The notes below the pieces were generated by a model. It saw only the letters and a list, made by a program, of their open reading frames with translations, was not told where the DNA came from and did not search any database. DNA of 64,000 bases from a candidate division KSB3 bacterium. GTDB lineage: Bacteria; Moduliflexota; Moduliflexia; Moduliflexales; Moduliflexaceae. The stretch is from contig PDSJ01000014.1 of the NCBI GenBank assembly GCA_002748425.1, positions 62,001 to 126,000 of the forward strand, in the 5' to 3' direction. This document shows positions 15,432-25,031 of this stretch, in pieces. Each line of letters begins with the position of its first letter. Within the stretch, counting starts at the first letter, position 1. A program made the translations under genes and the position numbers.

Positions 15432-17624
15432 TCAGTAGGCGCCTTTGCCTGATATGACAACTGGAATGGTCCGTAAAAGAATCTTCAGATCGTCAGAAAG
15501 CGACCAGTTCCAGATATAATATACGTCGAGTTTCAGCATCTCGTCGAAGGTCAGGTCGCTACGACCGCTGACCTGCCACAAGCCGGAGATTCCGGGTTTG
15601 ACTTCAAGGCGCTTGAAAGCCCATTCGTCATACTCGTTCACTTCCGACGGCAATGGAGGACGCGGCCCCACCAGGCTCATTTCACCTTTTAACACATTCC
15701 ATAATTGCGGAAGCTCATCCAGGCTGAATTTTCGGAGAAATCGGCCAAGACGTGTCCGACGCGGATCATTCTGGATTTTGAAGATAGGGCCCTGCGCCTC
15801 ATTGTAATGCGTCAGCTGTCCTTTGATAGCGTCTGCATTGTCACACATCGAACGGAACTTGAACATAGTGAAGGGCTGCCGGTCTCTCCCGATCCGCGTT
15901 TGACGAAAAAGAACCGGTCCAGACGATTCCAGCTTAATGAGGGCGGCAATGACCGATAAGAACGGTGACAAAACAATAAGTCCGATCAGCGACAGCACGA
16001 TGTCCATCATACGTTTCAACGCCAGATTGAAGCCGAAGAGCGGGCTGCCTTTAAACAAGATCGTGGGGATGCCGGCCAATTCTTCAAAAACGCTTTCATG
16101 AAGGCGTAAACTATGGAAATCGGTTAACAGTCTGACGTTAACTCCGCTCTGCCTGCCGCGTGAGATGAGTTCCTGAGAATCTGAGCTGTTGGTAATAATC
16201 AATTCACTGATGTTTTGCTCGCGGATGAGCCGGGGGAGGTCATGCAGGCTGCCCAGGATCGGGAATATTGCGTCAGGAGAGGCGTCTTCCTGCTGCGTAT
16301 GATCGGAGTGGATGAACCCGACAATATCGAAACCCAGTGCGTAATGTTTTTGAAAAACATTTTGAACAACGGCAGCACTTTTACCGGTTCCAATGATCAA
16401 GGTCCTTCGGAGGTTAAAACCTTTCTTATACCAGGACGTATAATAAGAAAAGGCTCCCCAGCGCAGAATGAAGATGCTGCATACAGAGAGGACGGCGAAT
16501 ACCAGCACTATGGAGCGGGAAAATTCATAGCCCTGCACCAGATAGGAAGCTGCCATTAAGAAGAGGGAATTCATCAGGACGCCTTTTGCTGCCCGGAAAA
16601 GTTCATCAACCCAGACTTCTCCCTGCTTGAATGTGTATAAACCTGATGAATAGAAGACCAGGGGCGTGACAAGATTCACAAATAAAAGAAATTTGTGATA
16701 ATAGAAAAAGGGAATCGGCGGTTTTTCTAAAAAGATGAGCACATGATTACGAATGAAATGAGCTCCTGAAAATGAAAGATTCACAGCAGCGATGTCAAGA
16801 AGCAGAAAGAGCAAGAATTTTAAAAAGCCCCGATATCGTTTCAGAAAAAAGAGCAGAGACCCCCATTTATCGTAAAAATGAATCAGACTCATAAGGTGAT
16901 ACAGCAGGGTTTTGTTCAGCAGACCTTTGGCGCTTTGACGCTGATGGTGATGAAGCATTTGAGCATCAGGAAGATAGTACACTTTCCAGCCCCCTTTTTT
17001 CATGCGATAGCACCAGTCGACATCTTCGAAATACAGGAAAAAACGTTCATCCATAAGCCCGATTTCTTTGAGAGCGCTACGCCTGATCATGAGGCAGGCC
17101 CCCAGAACCCAGTCGACTTCACGGACAGAATTATGATCCCAGTCTGTCATGAGATGCTGGGCCAGACGCTTGCTGTCCGGGAAGAGCTTTCCTAAAAAGG
17201 TTCTGCGCAGAAGAATCACCGGCAGAGTATAAAATGTCCGGCAGGAGTATTGAAGTGAGCCGTCAGAGTTGAGGAGTTTCCCCCCGACAATCCCGGCATC
17301 CGAATGAGTGCCCATAAAATTGAGCATAGCGCTGATTGCCCCGGGCTTGACTTCAATATCAGGATTCAAAAGCAGGATATAGCTGGAGTTGGACTGGCGA
17401 ATAGCCTGATTGACCGCTCCGGCATAACCGACATTTGCAGTATTTTCAAGGAGCTCGATATCCTGACGTTCTCTGCGTAAACGCTCTGCACCCCCGTCCG
17501 GAGAATGATTATCGACCACGACAATCTGGTGGTCCACCGGAATAGACTGATCTTTTAAGGTATCCAGACATCTGATGAGCAGCTCGGTGCTATTATAATT
17601 GACGAGGATAATTTGCAGCGTCAT
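15432..17624 (-). CDS. Fusion of GT2 glycosyltransferase and polyprenyl-phosphate sugar-1-phosphate transferase
   Basis: 730 aa with two enzymes in one chain. Residues 1-270 are a GT2 glycosyltransferase (VNYNSTELL, VVVDNHSPDGG, LLLNPDIEV, FLYFEDVDWCYR), rhamnosyltransferase-like. Residues 270-730 are a WbaP-type initiating transferase: several membrane helices, a CoA-binding-like Rossmann part (LIIGTGKSAAVV), then the catalytic domain (KRMMDIVLS, FTMFKFRSM, LDELPQLWNVLKGEMSLVG, KPGISGLWQVSGRSDLTF). The second half loads the first sugar onto undecaprenyl phosphate; the first half could add the next. ATG 17624 is chosen because GGAGG lies ten bases before it, while the ATG at 17633 is too close. 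Confidence 0.92.
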   Translation of the reverse strand: MTLQIILVNYNSTELLIRCLDTLKDQSIPVDHQIVVVDNHSPDGGAERLRRERQDIELLENTANVGYAGAVNQAIRQSNSSYILLLNPDIEVKPGAISAMLNFMGTHSDAGIVGGKLLNSDGSLQYSCRTFYTLPVILLRRTFLGKLFPDSKRLAQHLMTDWDHNSVREVDWVLGACLMIRRSALKEIGLMDERFFLYFEDVDWCYRMKKGGWKVYYLPDAQMLHHHQRQSAKGLLNKTLLYHLMSLIHFYDKWGSLLFFLKRYRGFLKFLLFLLLDIAAVNLSFSGAHFIRNHVLIFLEKPPIPFFYYHKFLLFVNLVTPLVFYSSGLYTFKQGEVWVDELFRAAKGVLMNSLFLMAASYLVQGYEFSRSIVLVFAVLSVCSIFILRWGAFSYYTSWYKKGFNLRRTLIIGTGKSAAVVQNVFQKHYALGFDIVGFIHSDHTQQEDASPDAIFPILGSLHDLPRLIREQNISELIITNSSDSQELISRGRQSGVNVRLLTDFHSLRLHESVFEELAGIPTILFKGSPLFGFNLALKRMMDIVLSLIGLIVLSPFLSVIAALIKLESSGPVLFRQTRIGRDRQPFTMFKFRSMCDNADAIKGQLTHYNEAQGPIFKIQNDPRRTRLGRFLRKFSLDELPQLWNVLKGEMSLVGPRPPLPSEVNEYDEWAFKRLEVKPGISGLWQVSGRSDLTFDEMLKLDVYYIWNWSLSDDLKILLRTIPVVISGKGAY

Positions 17625-17839
17625 GAATCTCATGCCTCCGATTAAAGCGATTAGACGACGTGAACGCTTTCTGACAGCACTAAAACGTCAGGCCGTGAAA
17701 CTACGCAAGCATTTTTTTCATTTCTCGATCGTTCCGGGCTTTCACAAAAGCGCAAAAATCACTATTATCAAGACGGCAGGATTTTAGTAGCGGAGTAACG
17801 GTGATGCTAAGCAGGAGAGGGGGATGTCATGTCAGAAAC

Positions 17840-19207
17840 TTATGGTTTTCCGGTTGCGTGACTGTGCGAAATCTCATTAAGTTTTTGTGCGATTTTTTTC
17901 CAGAGTTTTTTGTAGCCTCGGTATCGTACAAGGTGTTTCACGGTTTTGAGTTGCAATCTGCAGAGGGCGCTGAGGACGATAAGACGGTTCTTGTGACAGC
18001 TGCGATATGGCGACGCACAAAAATTCTCTAAAGGACGGAGGCACTGCGACCAGGAGAACTGTCGGCGGAATCGTCGGATGTTTTCCCGGCATTGGGCGTG
18101 AAATTCGCGATCATCAGCCAGACGCAGAATTGCCTGTTGAAGTTCCATGATCTGTCCTGGAGCAACCGTTATCCCCAGTTGATGCTGCCGAACTCTTTCG
18201 CTGAGGACATCGCCTTGTGTCGTGATGATTGGCAGTTCCGCCCACAGATAGTCCAGAATGCGGGTCCGGAAAGAGAAATGAGTTTCCAGCGTCTCGAAAT
18301 GTGTTGACAGGCCGATGTCGGACTCCAGAAAGTAATTGTGACGCTCTGCATACGGAATCCAGTCTTCATGAAAAAAGACGCTGCGCTGATACAGACCAAG
18401 TTCTTTGCTGAATGCAACAGCTGCATCAGTGGCATAGGCGATCTGAATGCCGCTGCTGTCACTGGCAGCACGTCTGGCGCCGAGAAAGAGGAGCTTGATG
18501 TCGTTTCGTTCTGCTGTAATCCTTTGCATGGCCCGGATCAATGAGCAGGGATCAAACCACTTCCACAGGCCTCCGCCCCACAGGATCACGGTATCCTCTG
18601 GCCTAAACAGTAAATTCTCTCCTTTCAGAACAGATCTTGTGTGCTGCGGGGCGTCGTTTGAGATGCCGAAAGGGACGCAGGCTAAGAGGGTCGAATATGA
18701 TGGGTCCTCGCGGTACGTCCGGTGATTTATACGCCCTATAGACGTCAGCAGGCCGAGCCAGTAATCCCGCTGACGCTCGTGGCTGTAGAGGAAAAAATCC
18801 CCGCATTCCAGTAAGACTTTCACGCGATCGATGCAATGACTCTGAGAAAGCTGCGCCTCATGTACGGGAAGATGCGAATGGTGTTCCAAAACTTCGATCG
18901 GCAGCGGATCGTAGAGATCAACCACTAGGGGTTTTTTGCAGAGGAGAATAGGGGCAAGGGGCATCATCATGCCCTGTGTGACAATGACATCTGCCAGTTG
19001 CAGAGCGTTTTTGAGCGAAGAACGCGTTCGATGGACGAGCCTGAACGCCGGATGGCTCAGGGAAGTCCGATTCGGCGTGATAAGCGTCACTTCATGCTGT
19101 CGCGAAAGCTGTCTGGCAAATTCCCAGTAACGAATCCCGGGGCCAGCCATCTGCGCGTCGATGCTGTCGGAGGCAATGAGAAGGATATGCGTACGCTGGG
19201 CTGTCAA
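17840..19207 (-). CDS. GT4-family glycosyltransferase
   Basis: Predicted cytoplasmic or peripheral glycosyltransferase of GT-B fold, probably in polysaccharide assembly. An N-terminal THILLIASD...GPGIRYWEFARQL matches GT4 acceptor domains. The C-terminal half has WGGGLWKWFDP, LLFLGAR and a nucleotide-sugar site region (LESDIGLSTHFETLETHFSFRTRILDYLW). Start TTG 19207 is preferred: it lies one base after the stop of the upstream gene, has AGGGG upstream and starts at the domain. A longer frame from 19264 would overlap that gene by 56 bp. It likely shares a transcript with the upstream gene and the GT2 fusion downstream. Confidence 0.85.
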   Translation of the reverse strand: MTAQRTHILLIASDSIDAQMAGPGIRYWEFARQLSRQHEVTLITPNRTSLSHPAFRLVHRTRSSLKNALQLADVIVTQGMMMPLAPILLCKKPLVVDLYDPLPIEVLEHHSHLPVHEAQLSQSHCIDRVKVLLECGDFFLYSHERQRDYWLGLLTSIGRINHRTYREDPSYSTLLACVPFGISNDAPQHTRSVLKGENLLFRPEDTVILWGGGLWKWFDPCSLIRAMQRITAERNDIKLLFLGARRAASDSSGIQIAYATDAAVAFSKELGLYQRSVFFHEDWIPYAERHNYFLESDIGLSTHFETLETHFSFRTRILDYLWAELPIITTQGDVLSERVRQHQLGITVAPGQIMELQQAILRLADDREFHAQCRENIRRFRRQFSWSQCLRPLENFCASPYRSCHKNRLIVLSALCRLQLKTVKHLVRYRGYKKLWKKIAQKLNEISHSHATGKP

Positions 19208-19208
19208 T

Positions 19209-19979
19209 CTATTCCACCCCTTCTGCGGCAAGGGACGCTCTGTGTTCCAGAAAAAAAGTTTCAAGCGTTCGCCAGAATGTTCTTGACACGATGATCTGAA
19301 AGTAGGGGCTGCGTTCCTGGCAGAAATTCATCAAGCGGCAAAAGTGCGTATGCTCAGTCTGCACTGTGGATAAGAAGTCGGGAATTGAGCTGAATTCCTG
19401 TTCAAATTCCTGCCGGAGAGGGATTTTTGAGAGCAGGGACGTGGTCAGCGTCAGGTAGAGGCGCCGACGAAGTGCTTCAAGAGCGAGAGTCTGTCCTGTA
19501 TAAGCCGGGAAGTTCTCCCAAAGTCTTGCAGCAAGGCATTGTATCCGTTCGCGGAACGCCGGCAGATCTTCCTGGAAGATCTCAGCCGGCAATCGCCATT
19601 CTTCCATAATACTGTGGATCGCTTTTGTGACGGCAAGAGCCAGCAGCCTGCCCGACTCAGGGCACTGTGCGGCGCAGAAGCGGATCGCGTGGTGAAACTG
19701 CGGGTGAGTTGCTGAGGCAGTCCCGGATCCGTTCTGGAGAAGGGATTGAAGTTTTGAGCGCTGCGCATCGGGAACGATATGGAGAAGCTCTGAACCCATG
19801 AAGACGTAAAAGGACTGTCTGGCCAGGCAGATTGGAAAATTACAGCCTTCACGCAATAAGCGCGCCTGGAGCTGTTTTTCGAACCAGCGTTCATGTTGTT
19901 CCAGCAGGAATGCCATTTCGCTGCGAATGATGCGCTGGGCTTCGTCGGAGCCGGGCTGTTTGTTGAAAAAATATCTCAT
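19209..19979 (-). CDS. Hypothetical protein upstream of GT4
   Basis: 256 aa, not recognised. It is largely helical by composition, has no signal peptide and contains several Cys and many Arg/Gln/Glu (QHERWFEKQLQARLLREG, LEALRRRLYLTLTT). It abuts the GT4 gene with one base between stop and start, which argues for co-translation and a role in the same glycan pathway. The start is ATG 19979; a TTG at 20000 is also possible, and neither has a good SD. Sequence upstream of it turns AT-rich, at the border of the foreign-looking patch. Confidence 0.65.
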   Translation of the reverse strand: MRYFFNKQPGSDEAQRIIRSEMAFLLEQHERWFEKQLQARLLREGCNFPICLARQSFYVFMGSELLHIVPDAQRSKLQSLLQNGSGTASATHPQFHHAIRFCAAQCPESGRLLALAVTKAIHSIMEEWRLPAEIFQEDLPAFRERIQCLAARLWENFPAYTGQTLALEALRRRLYLTLTTSLLSKIPLRQEFEQEFSSIPDFLSTVQTEHTHFCRLMNFCQERSPYFQIIVSRTFWRTLETFFLEHRASLAAEGVE

Positions 19980-20036
19980 AATAAAGAATAATAAAAACAA
20001 AAATACGCATCAGGGGCTGACTCCTAAGCAATAGGC

Positions 20037-21134
20037 TTATGGCGAATTTCTTATAAAATAGCCTATGATCATTTCCAGCTGAGTCCTGTTACTTGATTGT
20101 TTTATCGCATCTTTTACCCTGACAATATGATCAGTGATGATTCCATCTACCCTTGAGTGAATAAACTGCTTAATTGACTGAGAGGTATTAACTGTCCAAA
20201 CAATCGCTTTTTTACCACCGCCTTGGAGATTTTGTAATTCTCCCACTGAAAAGAAGTACAAAAATCCTGTTTTAATTTCAGGGTATTGCTTTTCAGTATA
20301 GTCAATCATGTCGTAATCCAAAGATAATATGACACATTCATCCAGCATGTTTTTACTTTTGATCATCTTGACGACATCATCAACCATTTGTTGATCTGCT
20401 GTTTCGCCTTTTAACTCGACAAAAACGCCGATGTTCCCTTTGGATACATCTAAAATGTCTTCCAGCGTCGCTACGGGTTGAGAGGGGTTGTTTGGCTTAA
20501 ATTCATCTTTGACTTTCAGTTGCTTGATTTCACTGAGCGTCATTTCCGACGGTTTTTTATCCACGCCTGCGACCCGTTTAAAGCTCACATCATGATTGAT
20601 GATGTATTTGCCATCTTTTGTTCTTTGAACGTCAATTTCCGTCCAGGCGGCTTGTTCGGCAATGGCTTGCTGGATACCATAAACGGTATTTTCAGCCCCT
20701 AAATCACCGCCGCCCCTGTGAGCGATCAGTTCAATCTTGATCGTTGTGTTAAACAGCGTGGCAAAATTTTCTTTTGCGACGATGGACATGAGCACATTCA
20801 GCCCGAAGATCGCAATGAGGACAGTGAGAAGTTCTAGCTTTGTTCTGACCTTAATTCTTCTGTATAAATCGTCTGTATCCAATTGAGAAGCGTTATGTTT
20901 GAGTTTGATTGAGACTTTTTTGCCTGCTGATTCATGATATTTGTAAAATAATTTTGTCAGAATGGAGATATTTATCGGAACTGCCAAAAAGGCAAAAAAG
21001 CCAAATACTTCAACAATTGAAATAATAATCAGTATCGTTAACATCTCTTCATCTGGATAGACAATACGAATGCCCGTTGCTGCAAGAATCAGCACACCTA
21101 TCCAGACAGCCCCCAGAACGACACACAACGCCAC
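20037..21134 (-). pseudogene. C-terminal part of a membrane glycerophosphodiester phosphodiesterase
   Basis: Residues about 135-360 are a complete GDPD catalytic domain: IELIAHRGGGDLGAENT, TEIDVQRTKDGKYIINHD, VFVELKG and GFLYFF, with the catalytic His pair and metal-binding Glu/Asp. Residues 1-120 are the end of a membrane domain. The frame begins at GTG with no SD, six bases after the stop of the preceding frame (21140). Together the two resemble one GDPD with an N-terminal multi-pass membrane domain, as found in Firmicutes. Reading upstream in this frame continues past the GTG (SDDYIWTNVKIVALCV), which supports a broken single gene. It might still be translated by coupling. Confidence 0.75.
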
Positions 21135-21139
21135 TATTT

Positions 21140-21700
21140 TTACATTGGTCCAGATATAATCGTCAGACAGACTAAAACCGTTATATACGCGCTAAGGTAC
21201 AGCGGATTGGCAACAATGACAGCACTGATGAAATTAGGGATAGCAAAATCCTGCAAGGGTCCCATGGCTATTCCCACGTTCACCAAGGGTAAAATAATCG
21301 CGACAAAAGTAACCAGCACGAGACCGATCGGCGAAAAAAAGCACGTTAAAGACTTAAAGACGGCGATAAAAATATCTTTAATTTTAATGTTGAGTTTATT
21401 TTCCTCAATCAATGCGCTCAATATAATAAACGTATTGATATCTATACCTAAAATCAATACCAAGATTAAAACGCCCAAAATAATAACGGGTATGCCGCTT
21501 AGACTGGTGAAAAAACTAATATAATCCCCACTGGAAATATTAGTTCTTCCACTGCTTTTAATCAGCATTTCAGTGACAAAATAAAATAGTGGCAGCAGCA
21601 CAATACTCACCATCAATTTAGAAATGAGCTGAAATTTTATGTATAGCCACATGACTCTGCCTTTTATGGCAAACGTATTTATTTTTGTATGATTTTTCAT
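21140..21700 (-). pseudogene. N-terminal membrane part of the split GDPD gene
   Basis: 186 aa with about four hydrophobic segments (SIVLLPLFYFVTEML, IPVIILGVLILVLILGI, FFSPIGLVLVTFVAIILP, ANPLYLSAYITVLVCL). It ends at a stop six bases before the GDPD frame. The layout matches the membrane domain that precedes the catalytic domain in long GDPDs. About 20-30 residues of the usual junction seem to be missing, so a small deletion with frameshift is likely. Codon use is AT-rich and unlike that of genes at 6-19 kb. Confidence 0.65.
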
Positions 21701-21818
21701 ACGCGTTTCAGTTCATCACAGAAATTAAAAACAAGCTATCAATTACGACGTAGCCTTGTTGTTTTTTTCTTCATCGCTATGCCACTTTTTATAGTGTGGT
21801 CATGTGAGAATGAGCGAC

Positions 21819-21847
21819 GTTGTTGGTGGACAAAGCCCACCAACAAC
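21819..21847 (-). terminator. 11-bp stem-loop after the M16 peptidase gene
   Basis: GTTGTTGGTGG (21819-21829) pairs with CCACCAACAAC (21837-21847) around a 7-base loop, 13 bp past the peptidase stop. No T-run follows on the minus strand. It is probably the 3' end structure of that transcript. Confidence 0.55.
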
Positions 21848-21859
21848 TCTGGCAATGAG

Positions 21860-24667
21860 TTATTTAGCTGCCTTACTATCTGCTTTGACATCAGGCAGGG
21901 CCTTAATCGACACATGCTTGCCATCTTTGAACATGGCCTGCATTGAAGTAACAAAGGCTTTCAACTCAATCTCGTCCACGGCCTTAGCCAGGGCCTTACG
22001 ACTCGAAGCGGTTTCCCCTGTGGTTAAAATATCCGTCCAGTAACGTTTTGCCGCTGCCATTAAGCTTTCAGGTGCCTGCAGTAACTCAGTTTTGAAAATG
22101 CTTTTGGTTTCTGCAAATTCTTCTTCGCTTAATTCTGCCAGTGATTTAGCAAATGTGTCGTTAAAGTTCAGGATATGTTTTTCCAACTCGTCAGCAGTGG
22201 CAACAGGCGACTCAACAGTAAAGCCAAAGCCTGCTCTGTCATAGCTCACTTTTGGATAGGCAAAGACAATATAGCCCAACTGTTTTTCCGTACGCAAATC
22301 ATTATAAAATGGGGCTTCAATCAGCTTACCCAGCAAGCCAAGCTCGGCACGCGCTTTATAGCCTTTGCCTGACTGAATATAGTAGCTAACAGTGTTGTCT
22401 TCGTGAGGGACTGTAAATGACACATCAAGATTTTCAGCCAAGACAATGGCTGAATTTTTTTGCCATTGATTGTGCAATTCCGTTTTGGGCAAGTGCGAAG
22501 CAATCGTTTCCGCAAGAGTTTTCGCCTGGGCATAATTATTATTGCCATACACCATCATACGCACCGCAAGTGATGCCAGAATTTTATCTTTCACCGCCAT
22601 CACGTTTTTTTCATCAATGGCATCAAGCACGGCCAAACGCTCATCAGGTAGTGACATATGCTGAACAATTTCCTTATTTAAGTAATAAAGAGTTTGCTCA
22701 TAGGGCATTTTTCTGGCGAAGTTTTGCAAGTTTTGGCGATACGTGGTTTTCACACGCTCAAAGGTTATTTTATCAAGCGATAAATTTTGCAACTGCGCTA
22801 ATATTGCCGTCAGCAATTCAGGCATCTTTTGCTGATAGCCCTTTAAGGAAACGGTTAAAGCAATATTTCCTGTACCAATATCTGCATTCAGCCCGGCAAC
22901 GCTTGCATCGTAAAGCGCTCCTGTTAATTGCTCTGTTAACAGTTTGGACAATAAAACCATCGCTGTTGTTTCTGTCATTGACAGTTTCGCCGTTGGCTGT
23001 AAAGAAATCTGTACGCTGCTGCGTGGCACATCAAATGAGGTATCATGTTTGTAATACAGCTCAATGCCATTGTCCAGGGTTTCATTTTTCGACTTGATTT
23101 TGGCGCTTTGCAGGCTGTAATCATCGGCAATAAACGGGTTTGAGCTGGGGACATGCATCCCTTTAACGGCTTCTTTCTCAGCCTTGCTCAGGGTGCTGAT
23201 GGCTTTGGGGTCAAGTGCTTCAATGCTGTAGGGCACATTGAAATAATACGTTTGTTGCTCGGACTCAATATCAGGCGCGGTCAATTGGACGATGGCTGCT
23301 TCAGGGGTCATCGCCGACAGATATTTATCCATCGTTGCCGTCTCGTAGCCCTTATAAATCGAGTCAATCGCCAGCACATCCCTGACAGGATACATATTCA
23401 AGCGTTTTGCCAATTCTGAGGCTTCATCAATCGCTCTGCCCTTTTCACTAAATTGGAAATCGGTTTTCGCAATGGTGGCAATTTCATCGTAACGCTCTTT
23501 GCCCCCTTTGTCGGCACGCAGCAGGTTGATGTAATCAAAGATCACCGCAAGCACCTTGTCGGTGTTTTGGTAGCCTTTGTCAGTCAGTCTGGCGATAATA
23601 CTAAAGGTCATTTCATGGCCAAGCACTTGCAATTCGCCTGCAATCAAGCTGCTGATATACCCCAGGCTTTTTAAGGTATCGACTAAACCGTCTTGACCTT
23701 CATAAGCTAAATTATGCGATAAAAACGCACTGACCTGGACGTACTTGTCCTGCGTTTCATAGGGTATTTCAAAATTCAGGCGTAAGGTTTTATCACTTTG
23801 CAGTGACGTGTTCTTGATAAGAATGGGCAGCGTTTTGCCGCCAAACAGCGTTTCTTTAATATCAATATCGCCTGCATTATCACGCTGAGGCACTTCAGCA
23901 AACAAGGCTCTGCCCCATTTCAGGAGCGTATCAGTGCTTTCATTACCGATAATCACCACACTCATACGGTCGGCAGAGTAATATTTCTTATAGAACTCCA
24001 ATAGTGCCGGACGCACTGTATCGGCTGGCAAGGTTTCAAGACTGCCAACATTAAAGCGGGCATAAGGGTGCTGTGGATTAATGGCGTGTTTAAACACATC
24101 GGCATCACGCCAGAAAGGTTCACTAATTTTTGCCTGATATTCAGAGTTCACCGCCTCACGCTCACGTGTAACATATTTCTCATCCATCAGCGGGGCAACA
24201 AAAAAGCGGGCAAAGCGTTTGAGAGCACCGTGCAGATATTTCGGGTCAATGCTGAAATGATAGTTGGTTTGATCAAAACCAGTATAGGCATTGTTACTGC
24301 CTCCATGCGCAGTGATGTAATCCATAAAATCATCAGGGCTGGGATATTGATCCGTGCCTAAAAAGAGCATATGCTCTAAAAAATGAGCAAGCCCCGGATA
24401 GGTATCAGGCTCGTTGGCACTACCTGCCTTGACATCAACCGCAGCAGCGGCACGCTGGGCCTCTTTATCGGAAATAACAAGTAATTTCAGTCCGTTTTTC
24501 AGCTTGGCATAGGCGTAATCACGCTGATCGTTGGCACTTTTGATCATGTCTGGCTGACTGCTTTTCGCAACGGCGCTTTGCGGGGTTTGCTCAGTGTCGG
24601 CATAGACGGTTGTCGTCACTGACAATACCACACTGAAAAAAAGTAGGGTACGTTTTGTTTTCATCAT
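21860..24667 (-). CDS. Periplasmic M16-family zinc peptidase (pitrilysin / insulinase type)
   Basis: Single-chain inverzincin, 935 aa, close to E. coli protease III length. A signal peptide (residues 2-23, ending VYA) precedes the active half with inverted zinc motif HFLEH (GLAHFLEHMLFLGT) and the downstream glutamate in REREAVNSEYQ. The second half is an inactive M16 domain. It would degrade peptides in the periplasm. The SD is AGGAG before ATG 24667. Style and codon use resemble gammaproteobacterial homologues more than the neighbouring genes. A 32-bp perfect palindrome lies 40 bp upstream. Confidence 0.93.
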   Translation of the reverse strand: MMKTKRTLLFFSVVLSVTTTVYADTEQTPQSAVAKSSQPDMIKSANDQRDYAYAKLKNGLKLLVISDKEAQRAAAAVDVKAGSANEPDTYPGLAHFLEHMLFLGTDQYPSPDDFMDYITAHGGSNNAYTGFDQTNYHFSIDPKYLHGALKRFARFFVAPLMDEKYVTREREAVNSEYQAKISEPFWRDADVFKHAINPQHPYARFNVGSLETLPADTVRPALLEFYKKYYSADRMSVVIIGNESTDTLLKWGRALFAEVPQRDNAGDIDIKETLFGGKTLPILIKNTSLQSDKTLRLNFEIPYETQDKYVQVSAFLSHNLAYEGQDGLVDTLKSLGYISSLIAGELQVLGHEMTFSIIARLTDKGYQNTDKVLAVIFDYINLLRADKGGKERYDEIATIAKTDFQFSEKGRAIDEASELAKRLNMYPVRDVLAIDSIYKGYETATMDKYLSAMTPEAAIVQLTAPDIESEQQTYYFNVPYSIEALDPKAISTLSKAEKEAVKGMHVPSSNPFIADDYSLQSAKIKSKNETLDNGIELYYKHDTSFDVPRSSVQISLQPTAKLSMTETTAMVLLSKLLTEQLTGALYDASVAGLNADIGTGNIALTVSLKGYQQKMPELLTAILAQLQNLSLDKITFERVKTTYRQNLQNFARKMPYEQTLYYLNKEIVQHMSLPDERLAVLDAIDEKNVMAVKDKILASLAVRMMVYGNNNYAQAKTLAETIASHLPKTELHNQWQKNSAIVLAENLDVSFTVPHEDNTVSYYIQSGKGYKARAELGLLGKLIEAPFYNDLRTEKQLGYIVFAYPKVSYDRAGFGFTVESPVATADELEKHILNFNDTFAKSLAELSEEEFAETKSIFKTELLQAPESLMAAAKRYWTDILTTGETASSRKALAKAVDEIELKAFVTSMQAMFKDGKHVSIKALPDVKADSKAAK

Positions 24668-24706
24668 TATACTCCTATGGTTGGTTTAAGTTAATAATAA
24701 GAATTT

Positions 24707-24738
24707 AAAACGTTCACTCACTAGTGAGTGAACGTTTT
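24707..24738. promoter_or_regulatory. Perfect 32-bp palindrome, TetR-operator-like
   Basis: The 16-bp half site AAAACGTTCACTCACT (24707-24722) is followed directly by its reverse complement (24723-24738). The core ACTCACTAGTGAGT is like known TetR/AcrR operators. It lies between the M16 gene start and upstream sequence, at a promoter position. No TetR gene is in the window. A cruciform or terminator role is the alternative. Confidence 0.7.
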
Positions 24739-24766
24739 GGCGAGCCATTGGGTTTTTAGTGACGGT

Positions 24767-24946
24767 TCAAACCGGTGATACTGATTTGTAGAGCATAAAC
24801 TGATAGTAACCATACTTTTTAGTGTGTTTGCCGAACTCTGCATAATTGGCATTGAAGTTCGTTTTATCAACTTCACCTTCCGGTGCCAGTGGCTTGTCCA
24901 AACGCATAAGTGCTGTGACTGTGTCCATCAGTTCGGTAATAATCAC
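24767..24946 (-). pseudogene. Probable 3' fragment of an unrecognised gene
   Basis: A 59-codon frame with protein-like composition (ITELMDTVTALMRLDKPLAP ..., ending YYQFMLYKSVSPV) and a proper stop. Its 5' side runs at once into AT-rich non-coding DNA that looks like the repeat-type sequence TTTTTACGAGACCATCAAAA (24956-24975). It looks like the tail of a longer gene cut at the edge of the foreign patch. The family is not recognised. A short intact ORF cannot be ruled out. Confidence 0.35.
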
Positions 24947-25031
24947 CTTAAAATATTTTTTACGAGACCATCAAAAGCTGTCAAGCCTTATGTCAATGCA
25001 GCGCATTTTTCGAAGGAGCTGAGGAGTTCCA

